The position numbers and the translations under genes are program-made. A stretch of 36,234 bases of DNA from Clostridia bacterium. Lineage in GTDB: Bacteria > Bacillota > Clostridia > Christensenellales > Borkfalkiaceae. The DNA lies in NCBI GenBank assembly GCA_900767195.1, contig CAAFYG010000045.1, forward strand, positions 1 to 36,234. The letters run 5' to 3'. This document shows positions 29,810-36,234 of this stretch, in pieces; the first letter of the stretch is position 1, and every line of letters begins with the position of its first letter. The notes beneath the pieces are model-generated. The model made no database searches, was not told the origin of the DNA, and saw only the letters and a program-made list of their open reading frames with translations.

Positions 29810-30291
29810 TTATCGGGGAATTCAAGCGATTTATACGCGACGGAAATTCGCTTCGGGTATCGCGCAGTATTCGGGATACGGCGTATCTCGTGCTGAAAAC
29901 GCGCGAAAAGATCGAAACCCGCGACGAGGTGGCTACTTTGGAAAAAATTGCAGCCGAAATGCGGGTGGCGCAGAGCGAAGTGGTGTATGCGCTGGACGCG
30001 ATTTCCGATCCTGTGTCGCTGTACGAACCGGTGTATAATAAGTCCGGAGACGCGCTGCTTCTGATGGATCAATTGGCGGACACGAAAAATACGGACGAAG
30101 CGTGGACGGAACATGTGGCGCTTCGCGAGGCGATGGGAAAGCTGAGCGAGAGAGAAAAGAAAATTTTGTTTCTCAGGTATTTCGAAGGGAAAACGCAAAC
30201 GGAAATTTCATCGGAAGTGGGAATTTCTCAGGCACAGGTTTCAAGACTTGAAAAAACCGCATTGAAAAATATTCGAACGAATATTTCGTGA
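29806..30291 (+). CDS. sigG: Sporulation sigma factor SigG, C-terminal part (interrupted gene)
   Basis: 161 residues that continue exactly where the N-terminal part stops: M-I-I-G-E-F-K-R-F-I-R-D-G-N-S-L-R-V-S-R-S finishes region 2.4 and leads into region 3. Later come A-L-D-A-I-S-D-P-V-S-L-Y-E-P-V-Y, typical of SigG, and region 4 with L-S-E-R-E-K-K-I-L-F-L-R-Y-F and the helix-turn-helix G-K-T-Q-T-E-I-(x)n-G-I-S-Q-A-Q-V-S-R-L-E-K. The initial ATG is simply sigG codon 95 and has no ribosome binding site, so independent translation is doubtful although a promoter lies just upstream. No inactivating change is seen, which argues that the split gene is still under selection. Confidence 0.93.
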   Translation: MIIGEFKRFIRDGNSLRVSRSIRDTAYLVLKTREKIETRDEVATLEKIAAEMRVAQSEVVYALDAISDPVSLYEPVYNKSGDALLLMDQLADTKNTDEAWTEHVALREAMGKLSEREKKILFLRYFEGKTQTEISSEVGISQAQVSRLEKTALKNIRTNIS

Positions 30292-30300
30292 GTCGGTTTT

Positions 30301-30342
30301 TTCGGACTGCGTTTTTCGGACTGCGTTTTTCGGACTGCGTTG
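30301..30342. repeat. Three 14-bp tandem repeats after sigG
   Basis: TTCGGACTGCGTTT is repeated at 30301, 30315 and 30329, immediately after the sigG stop, with a last-base difference in the third. T runs in each unit may contribute to termination. Confidence 0.65.
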
Positions 30343-30398
30343 TCGGCGGGACAGTAACGACCGGTGCGCGCGGCGCGCAAGAAAAAATGAAAAGGCGG

Positions 30399-30438
30399 AC
30401 GTTCGCGGGGTGCATATCATGGCGGACGTTCGTTTTTT
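30399..30438 (+). terminator. Probable terminator downstream of sigG
   Basis: ACGTTCG (30399-30405) pairs with CGGACGT (30423-30429) with one G-T, followed by TCGTTTTTTAT. The 12-bp word GGCGGACGTTCG is present on both sides. The remaining gap to 30742 has no supported gene. Confidence 0.45.
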
Positions 30439-30742
30439 ATATTTCGTTTTTTAGTGAAGTATTCCCTGAAGCGGTTACGTTGGGGAATATTTCCGGTAAA
30501 TGGAAATATTTTTACGGATCGTACGTTCTTTGTGCCAAAACAATACGTTTTGCGTAGCGTATCGCATACAGACAGATACAGACAGGAAAAACGTTGCTTG
30601 AAGAAAATCGGTTAAGTTGGGAGAAGTTGGCAAAAAAAAGGTTGTAAAATATCATTTTTTGTTGTTTTTGATTAAAAAAATCAAAAATCTTGTCGGACGA
30701 ATGCGAAGGGAATATTAAAAAATCGAAAAGGCGCTATTTTAC

Positions 30743-30771
30743 TTGCAAAATAAGTTTATTCGTGATATAAT
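30743..30771 (+). promoter_or_regulatory. SigA-type promoter of the right-flank polysaccharide operon
   Basis: TTGCAA (30743-30748), 17-bp spacer ending TGA, TATAAT (30766-30771). The first gene begins 90 bp downstream. Confidence 0.82.
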
Positions 30772-30861
30772 AACTTTGCGCTGACAATGAGTGGCGTGTA
30801 GATCGGAAAACAGCGATTTTATACGTTTTTATGCATCGGAGCAGCGATAGACAGATGACAG

Positions 30862-31728
30862 ATGCCGTTCATGAATGAAATGGAGCTAATATTGGATACG
30901 ATGGAAACAGTTACGTTGGAGCATAATTCGGAAAAAAACGAGGGGAAGGCAGTAAAAGAAGTTGCCGCCGCCGAAGTTATGCCTACTTCCGGCTCTTGTG
31001 TGGCGGATAAGAAAATCGAATTAAATAAAGTATTTTCGGAAAAAGACTCTAAATTGAAATTTGACGTTACGCAGAAATATTCCGACGAATATTACGAAGA
31101 ATATATTGCCGCTTTTGAACCGAATCGGAAAAAGCGGCACTGTTATTTCTTTTTCAAGAGATTGCTTGATATTTTTATATCGTTTTTTTCGATTATTATT
31201 TTGTTGCCTTTGTTTTTGATTATCGCGATTGCAATCAAATGCGATTCGAAAGGTCCTGTTTTGTTCAGACAGGAGAGAGTAGGAAAAAACGGCAAAGTAT
31301 TTCAATGCCTTAAATTCAGATCGATGAAAATAACGGCGCCGAGGGATACCGCTACTTCGATTCTGGATCACCCGGAAACGTATATGACGCGCGTGGGAAA
31401 ATTTTTACGAAAATTTTCGTTGGACGAGCTGCCGCAGTTGTTTTGTTGCCTTTCGGGGAAAATGTCCATAATCGGATATCGGCCTTTGATATTAAGCGAA
31501 GCGCATTGCAACGATATGAGAGCGAAATTGGGGGTATTTGCGATGAAACCCGGAATTTCGGGGTACGCGCAGGTGCATGGCCGGGACGACGTTTATTATA
31601 AAAACAAGGCGATTATGGACGCGTATTACGTGAAGCACGCTTCGCTTTGGCTGGATATAAAATTATTTTTCCGCACATTGGTGGCGGTGCTTCGCCGCGA
31701 GGGAAACGACACGGAAAAAATGCGCTGA
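30862..31728 (+). CDS. Initiating sugar phosphotransferase (bacterial sugar transferase)
   Basis: 288 residues of the WbaP/EpsL family. About 85 residues of acidic, probably disordered N-terminus precede one hydrophobic segment (about 97-122). The catalytic core follows: D-S-K-G-P-V-L-F-R-Q-E-R-V-G, L-K-F-R-S-M, S-L-D-E-L-P-Q-L, I-G-Y-R-P-L and the family-typical P-G-I-S-G-Y-A-Q-V-H-G-R. It starts the lipid-linked repeat unit of a second polysaccharide, independent of the enzyme inside the element. No strong ribosome binding site precedes ATG 30862; ATG 30871 and 30880 are alternatives. First gene of the right-flank operon. Confidence 0.9.
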   Translation: MPFMNEMELILDTMETVTLEHNSEKNEGKAVKEVAAAEVMPTSGSCVADKKIELNKVFSEKDSKLKFDVTQKYSDEYYEEYIAAFEPNRKKRHCYFFFKRLLDIFISFFSIIILLPLFLIIAIAIKCDSKGPVLFRQERVGKNGKVFQCLKFRSMKITAPRDTATSILDHPETYMTRVGKFLRKFSLDELPQLFCCLSGKMSIIGYRPLILSEAHCNDMRAKLGVFAMKPGISGYAQVHGRDDVYYKNKAIMDAYYVKHASLWLDIKLFFRTLVAVLRREGNDTEKMR

Positions 31729-31838
31729 AACAAAAGCGATTGCTTGATTCATACGAGCTTCGGGCGAAAATAAGCAAATCGGCAAATAAGCAGAACTTAT
31801 GCTTTCGGAAGATTCGGCATGCGAGGGACCGGAAAAAC

Positions 31839-32933
31839 ATGAAAAAAATTTTATTGCTTTGCGGCGCTTCTCAGACGGTGTTGAATTTTCGCGTAGGATT
31901 GATCAAAGCTTTAATAGAGTCCGGGTGGCGAGTTTCCGTATCGGTGTTAGACTCGAAATTCAAAGAAGAAATACAGACTCTGGCGATAGAAAATCTTTAC
32001 TGCGCCGAAGAAAATAACCGGAGCGTGAATCCTTTTGCGGCGCTTCGGTTAGAAAAATATTATAAAAAAATCATTAAAGAATCTCAACCGGAAGCCGTAA
32101 TGACGTTTATGCTGAAACCGAATACTTTCGGCGTGGCGGCGGCGCATAAAGCCGGCGTTAAAAATATCGTTTCGATGGTGGAAGGCGCGGGCGACGTTTT
32201 TATCAATCGCGGGCTGAAATGGGCGATCCTTCGTAAATTGGTTTGTTTTTTGTATAAAAAATTTTTCCGCTATTGCAAAAGGGTGATTTTTTTGAATCGG
32301 GACGATCAGACGGAGTTTGTCGGGCGGCGGCTCGTGAAAGAAGAGCAGTGCGCATTGCTTCCGGGGATCGGCGTGAATCTCGATCGGTTTGCTTTTAAGC
32401 CGTTGAAAAATCAGAGAACGTTTTTAATGGTGGCGCGAATGCTGAAAACCAAAGGGATTTACGAGTATTGCGAATGTGCGCGTATCGTGAAGCGGAAATA
32501 TCCCGACGCGGTATTCGATTATCTGGGGGCGGAAAGCAACGTGACTCTTGCGGATATCCGGGAATATCTTGATGACGGAAGCGTGAATTATCTCGGCGTG
32601 GCGAAGGATGTTCGCCCGTATCTGGAAAATTGCACGATTTTTATGTTGCCGAGCAGCTATCGGGAAGGCGTACCGATGTCGATTATGGAAGCGGAAGCCG
32701 TTGGCAGGGCGGTGATTACAAGCGACAATATCGGTTGCAAAGAAACGGTGAAAGACGGGTATAACGGATTTCTTGTGCCGAAAGGGGATGCGGAAATAAT
32801 GGCGGAAAAGGCGATATGGTGCATCGAACACCCGGAAAAAGCGGAAGAAATGGGAAGAAATGCCCGTGCGTTCGCAGAGGGAAAATTCAATCAACGGAAG
32901 ATTAACGAGAAAATCATAGGTGAGATATTATGA
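31839..32933 (+). CDS. Glycosyltransferase family 4 (PglA-like)
   Basis: A 364-residue GT-B enzyme. The N-terminal domain has F-M-L-K-P-N-T-F-G-V-A-A-A and S-M-V-E-G-A-G-D-V-F, as in the PglA/CapM-type second-sugar transferases. The C-terminal domain has V-A-R-M-L-K-T-K-G-I and R-E-G-V-P-M-S-I-M-E-A-E-A-V-G-R (E-x7-E). The start is ATG 31839, where the fold begins M-K-K-I-L-L-L-C-G; the frame is open further upstream but that part overlaps the preceding gene and is not conserved-looking. It overlaps the next gene by 4 bp (ATGA). Confidence 0.9.
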   Translation: MKKILLLCGASQTVLNFRVGLIKALIESGWRVSVSVLDSKFKEEIQTLAIENLYCAEENNRSVNPFAALRLEKYYKKIIKESQPEAVMTFMLKPNTFGVAAAHKAGVKNIVSMVEGAGDVFINRGLKWAILRKLVCFLYKKFFRYCKRVIFLNRDDQTEFVGRRLVKEEQCALLPGIGVNLDRFAFKPLKNQRTFLMVARMLKTKGIYEYCECARIVKRKYPDAVFDYLGAESNVTLADIREYLDDGSVNYLGVAKDVRPYLENCTIFMLPSSYREGVPMSIMEAEAVGRAVITSDNIGCKETVKDGYNGFLVPKGDAEIMAEKAIWCIEHPEKAEEMGRNARAFAEGKFNQRKINEKIIGEIL

Positions 32934-33961
32934 GAGTACTTCATGTTCTACATTCTAATCAATATTCAGGTGCAGAAAATGTAGTATGTCAGATCATCGA
33001 GATGTTTAAAAATGACGAAAATATCGAAATGGCATATTGTAGTCGCGATGGGCAAATCGGCAAAGTTTTGAAGGAAAAGGGGATAATTTTTTATCCGGTA
33101 AAGGATTTTTCGAAAAAACAACTGAAAAAAGCGATTTCGGATTTCGCCCCCGATATCATTCATGCTCACGATTTTCGCGCGGGCATCGCTTGTTCTGAGT
33201 TTTCGAAAAAGATATCGGTTGTATCGCATTTACACAATAATGTGCCGTGGCTTAAAAAATTCTGTTTGAAATCGATAGTTTACGGATTGTCTTGTAAAAA
33301 ATACAAAAAGATATTAACGGTATCCGAAAGTATTTTTAATGAGTTTATATTCGGAAAACGTTTTATAAGCAAAGTTGTTTGTGTTTCTAATCCTATAAGC
33401 ATAAAAACGATACGAGAAAAAGCAGACGAATATATTTATGGAAGTCATTATGATATTTGTTTCTGCGGTAGATTAACAACCCAAAAAAATCCATATCTGA
33501 TGCTGGATATTTTAAGCAAGCTGACTATGGATTTTTCTGCCGTTCTGATCGGCGACGGCGAACTAAAAGATGATATTTTAAGAAAAATAAAAGAATTGCG
33601 ATTAGACGGAAAAGTAAAATTAGTCGGGTTTCAAGATAATCCGTATCCCATTATGAAAAATTGTAAATTATTGTTGATGCCTTCGTTGTGGGAGGGATTC
33701 GGGTTGGCGGCCGTAGAAGCATTGGCGCTGGGGCTTCCGGTGGTTTGCAGCAATGTTGGCGGGTTGCCGACCGTGATTAATGATGAGTGCGGAAAAATTT
33801 GTGATACGGAAGCCGACTATGTGAAAGAAATCGAAAAGCTATTGCTTGACGATGAGTATTTTGAAAAAAAATGCAAAGCGGCAAATCTTTACGCGGATAT
33901 GTTGGATAATTGCGACAATTATAAAGCAATTTTAAAAAGATTATATTACGAGGTTGAATAA
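32930..33961 (+). CDS. Glycosyltransferase family 4
   Basis: 343 residues. N-terminal H-S-N-Q-Y-S-G-A-E-N-V-V is the acceptor-domain start common in GT4 enzymes, and I-I-H-A-H-D follows. The C-terminal domain carries F-C-G-R-L-T-T-Q-K-N-P, L-I-G-D-G-E-L and W-E-G-F-G-L-A-A-V-E-A-L-A-L-G-L-P-V-V (E-x7-E). Coupled by ATGA to the previous gene. Base composition is more A+T-rich than the two genes before it. The specific sugar is not predictable. Confidence 0.9.
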   Translation: MRVLHVLHSNQYSGAENVVCQIIEMFKNDENIEMAYCSRDGQIGKVLKEKGIIFYPVKDFSKKQLKKAISDFAPDIIHAHDFRAGIACSEFSKKISVVSHLHNNVPWLKKFCLKSIVYGLSCKKYKKILTVSESIFNEFIFGKRFISKVVCVSNPISIKTIREKADEYIYGSHYDICFCGRLTTQKNPYLMLDILSKLTMDFSAVLIGDGELKDDILRKIKELRLDGKVKLVGFQDNPYPIMKNCKLLLMPSLWEGFGLAAVEALALGLPVVCSNVGGLPTVINDECGKICDTEADYVKEIEKLLLDDEYFEKKCKAANLYADMLDNCDNYKAILKRLYYEVE

Positions 33962-33962
33962 A

Positions 33963-34838
33963 TTGCTGACGATTTTAACGCCGACATATAATCGCGGCGA
34001 ATATTTAGAGCGAGTTTATAATAGTTTGGTGGCGCAAACCGATCAGAATTTCGAATGGTTGCTTATCGACGACGGATCGACTGATAATACCGAAGAAGTC
34101 GTTCGTAAATTAGCGAAAAAAAACGAGCATGCTTTTCGTTTTCGTTGTTATTTCAAGCCGAATGGCGGAAAACATACTGCTTTGAATTATGGAGCGCGGT
34201 ATGCGGCCGGAGATATAGTGCTTATACTCGATAGCGACGATTATCTTACTTCCGACGCCGTTGCGTCGGTTTACGAGTATTGGGAGCAGTACAAACACAA
34301 TAAAAAAATCTGCGGGCTGAGTTTTTTAAAGGCTTATGATGCAAATACGCCCGTTGCGGTTTTCAAAAAAGATGTATTTCTTTCGGATCATATTTCGTAT
34401 CGTATAAACAAACACGTCAAAGGCGATTGTTGTGAGATAATAAGAACGGAAGTTTTAAAAGAATTTCCGTTTCCCGAGTTTGAAGGCGAAAAATTCTTAG
34501 GGGAAAATTATCTGTGGGTAAATTCGGCGCTGAAATATGATACGGTATATATAAAGAAAATTATTTATATTTGCGAGTATCTTGAAGGCGGATTAACAAA
34601 AAGCGGCAGACAAATGCGAATGAAAAATCCGCTCGGCGGAATGGTTAGTTCTAAAGTGGAATTAAATCATAAAATTTGCTTGGCTACACGCATTAAAAAG
34701 GCGATTTTATATTCTTGCTATGGATTTGCGGCAGGAATGAAATCGAGTGAAATTAAAAAATCAAGCGGATATCCTCTGATCGTGGGTTTGTTTATTCCGG
34801 TCGGTTGGTTTTTGTATTTAAAATGGAATAAAAGGTAG
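33963..34838 (+). CDS. Glycosyltransferase family 2
   Basis: A GT-A glycosyltransferase of 291 residues. L-T-I-L-T-P-T-Y-N-R-G opens the fold, L-I-D-D-G-S-T-D-N-T-E binds the nucleotide and L-I-L-D-S-D-D-Y is the DxD motif. One hydrophobic stretch near the C-terminus may touch the membrane. The start is probably TTG 33963, 9 nt after GAGG; the alternative TTG at 33954 is too close to the ribosome binding site. It lies directly after the preceding stop codon. Confidence 0.88.
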   Translation: MLTILTPTYNRGEYLERVYNSLVAQTDQNFEWLLIDDGSTDNTEEVVRKLAKKNEHAFRFRCYFKPNGGKHTALNYGARYAAGDIVLILDSDDYLTSDAVASVYEYWEQYKHNKKICGLSFLKAYDANTPVAVFKKDVFLSDHISYRINKHVKGDCCEIIRTEVLKEFPFPEFEGEKFLGENYLWVNSALKYDTVYIKKIIYICEYLEGGLTKSGRQMRMKNPLGGMVSSKVELNHKICLATRIKKAILYSCYGFAAGMKSSEIKKSSGYPLIVGLFIPVGWFLYLKWNKR

Positions 34839-34846
34839 CGATAAGA

Positions 34847-36061
34847 ATGACGGCGTTTATAAGCATAAGCATTTATTTTTTGATTTCTGTTGTATTTGTT
34901 TGGATTGTCGGGGAAACCGAATCCGGCAAGTGCTTGTCTGCGGAGTGCTGCGATAATTTTGAAATTCGCAAGGAAAAACGGTTGCACAGGTTGCAAATTT
35001 TCGGCATAGCCGTTCTTTTTTCTGTGATGTACACAATTTATAACGTTTATTGTACAAAAACAGGCGAACACATGGGAGGAGACAGATTTAATTATAGCGT
35101 TGAATTTGAAGGTGTACGAAAAACTTCTGTTGGCTTGACGCTTGTTTTTAAAACAGTTAAATTTTTTTCGGGAAGCATCTATGAGGTGTTTTATATCACT
35201 ACATTTTTATATGTTTTTGTTTGTATTTACGTCTTCATATACGGTTCCGGAAACAATAAGGCGTCATTAACATTCTTTGTTTTAACCGATGCGATTTTTT
35301 TCAGCTTTACTGCTTTAAAACAGATTTACGCCTGCATGTTTGCTTCAGTTTGTTTTTTGTTGCTTACAAAGAAAAAAAGCGTAAAACGTTCTATAGCGTG
35401 CTGGATTTCGATTTTTCTTTCCTGTATATTTCATGATAGTGCGATTGTTTTGATTCCCGTATACCTGGGCGCGCTGTTTCTTGAACGGGATAAAGCAAAT
35501 TCCCAAATCATGTACGTATTGATAATTTTGGCGGTGATTCTGGCATTTTTTGATAAAATAGCAATTTTGTGTTCCGAGATTCTTTCTCCTTTGGTGCCGG
35601 ATATTGCGGCAAAAATGAAAGGCTATTTTACAACTTCGAGCCATGAAGCCGGAGCAAGTCCGTTGGCGTTTATAAAGGGGACGCCGTTTTATGCGTTGCT
35701 TATTTTTGGCGTTCTTAAAAGGGATGAGTTTATAGAAAAAATAGAAAAATACGACTTATATTTATTCCTGTCTGCTTTGGCTGCGGGAATGTATTTATGT
35801 ATGATATATTCGTATTGGATGTATAGGGCAACAGCTTTTTTCTATGTTCCCGTTGCGATTTTTTGCGGCAAATTGCGCGAACAAATCAATAGTGCAGACA
35901 GAAAAATGTTATGCGGACAATTGAGTGGCAAAAAAAATATATTGCACGATCCGTTCAATCGCAATGAAAGTATAATGTTTGACGTTTCAATATATTTTAC
36001 CATGTTTGTTATATTGCTGAGATGGATAATTCTTATATATCGGAATTATGGCGGGTTTTAA
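34847..36061 (+). CDS. EpsG-family polysaccharide polymerase
   Basis: A polytopic membrane protein of 404 residues. The signature of the EpsG/Wzy-like family is present: a periplasm-side G-G-D-R-F-N-Y segment after the second span and, further on, F-T-A-L-K-Q-I-Y-A-C-M-F-A, then F-H-D-S-A-I-V-L-I-P. Roughly ten hydrophobic segments are seen. It would polymerise the repeat units made by the neighbouring glycosyltransferases. ATG 34847 lies 8 bp after the preceding gene; the ribosome binding site is weak. Confidence 0.82.
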   Translation: MTAFISISIYFLISVVFVWIVGETESGKCLSAECCDNFEIRKEKRLHRLQIFGIAVLFSVMYTIYNVYCTKTGEHMGGDRFNYSVEFEGVRKTSVGLTLVFKTVKFFSGSIYEVFYITTFLYVFVCIYVFIYGSGNNKASLTFFVLTDAIFFSFTALKQIYACMFASVCFLLLTKKKSVKRSIACWISIFLSCIFHDSAIVLIPVYLGALFLERDKANSQIMYVLIILAVILAFFDKIAILCSEILSPLVPDIAAKMKGYFTTSSHEAGASPLAFIKGTPFYALLIFGVLKRDEFIEKIEKYDLYLFLSALAAGMYLCMIYSYWMYRATAFFYVPVAIFCGKLREQINSADRKMLCGQLSGKKNILHDPFNRNESIMFDVSIYFTMFVILLRWIILIYRNYGGF

Positions 36062-36066
36062 AATTT

Positions 36067-36234
36067 ATGGAAATCGGAAACGTAAGAGTCGGAGTGCTTA
36101 TTCTTAATTATAAAACGTTTTCCAATACAGCAACATGCATGGAAAGCATTTTGAAAAACAGCAGTGCAAAAACGGATGTAGAAATTCTGATTGTGGATAA
36201 CTGTTCGCCTAATGAAAGTTATGAATATCTTTCC
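36067..36234 (+). CDS. Glycosyltransferase family 2, N-terminal fragment
   Basis: Gene cut by the window end; 56 codons visible. V-G-V-L-I-L-N-Y-K-T-F followed by S-I-L and E-I-L-I-V-D-N-C-S-P-N-E-S is the standard start of rhamnosyltransferase-like GT2 enzymes. It begins 5 bp after the EpsG-like gene and continues the right-flank operon. Confidence 0.8.
   Translation, partial: MEIGNVRVGVLILNYKTFSNTATCMESILKNSSAKTDVEILIVDNCSPNESYEYLS

Noticed and set aside
30288..30557. Plus-strand frame of 89 codons after sigG
   Set aside because: It translates the 14-bp repeats and a terminator-like hairpin; no ribosome binding site and no family resemblance.

Overview
The window reads as a chromosomal contig end from an endospore-forming member of the Clostridia (Bacillota), probably an uncultured gut lineage assembled from short reads. 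Reasons: a sporulation sigma factor gene (sigG), strong AAGGAGG-type ribosome binding sites, many TTGACA/TTGCAA-N17-TATAAT promoters, BspA-like leucine-rich-repeat and InlB-type repeat proteins, and DegT/RmlABCD/Wzx/Wzy polysaccharide genes. The first 20 bases match the end of an Illumina TruSeq adapter and are not biological.

Layout. (1) 21-2260, left flank: the 3' end of a BspA-like surface protein with its terminator, two 69-bp direct repeats, and a minus-strand NAD-dependent epimerase with its own promoter and terminator. (2) 2261-2545: the N-terminal part of sigG (residues 1-95, sigma region 2). (3) 2540-29802: a 27,263-bp intervening element. (4) 29806-30291: the C-terminal part of sigG (regions 3 and 4). 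(5) 30743-36234, right flank: a second polysaccharide operon (initiating sugar transferase, three glycosyltransferases, EpsG-like polymerase, start of a fourth glycosyltransferase), cut by the window end.

The central observation is that the two sigG parts are the two halves of one gene. Both junctions carry the 7-bp word CCGATGA. Joining the halves there restores an uninterrupted reading frame of 255 codons (...A-V-P-M-I-I-G-E...), with no residue missing or duplicated relative to the SigG family. The element encodes a large serine recombinase of the kind that excises the skin element from sigK in Bacillus and Clostridioides. I infer a skin-like element whose precise excision would recreate sigG. 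The interrupted gene encodes the forespore sigma factor, not the mother-cell one, so excision would occur in, or before, the cell whose chromosome goes into the spore.

Inside the element, left to right: a DNA-binding-repeat protein; a divergent two-gene operon with a sigma/HTH-like protein; a 201-bp nested palindrome; a 14-gene polysaccharide operon with its own promoter (aminotransferase, initiating transferase, glycosyltransferases, glucuronyl C5-epimerase-like protein, Wzy, RmlA, RmlD, Wzx, RmlC, RmlB, UDP-glucose dehydrogenase, nucleotidyltransferase); a structured non-coding RNA with its own promoter and terminator; a HUH-type rolling-circle Rep-like protein followed by large inverted repeats; small genes; the serine recombinase; a predicted membrane-anchored XRE/InlB-repeat/LRR protein; a small HTH protein; a Fic protein behind a duplicated promoter/operator; and a strong outward promoter 54 bp before the right junction. 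Surface polysaccharide, excision and possibly autonomous replication are therefore linked on one unit that also controls whether the cell has an intact sigG. Whether it excises in vivo cannot be seen from sequence alone.
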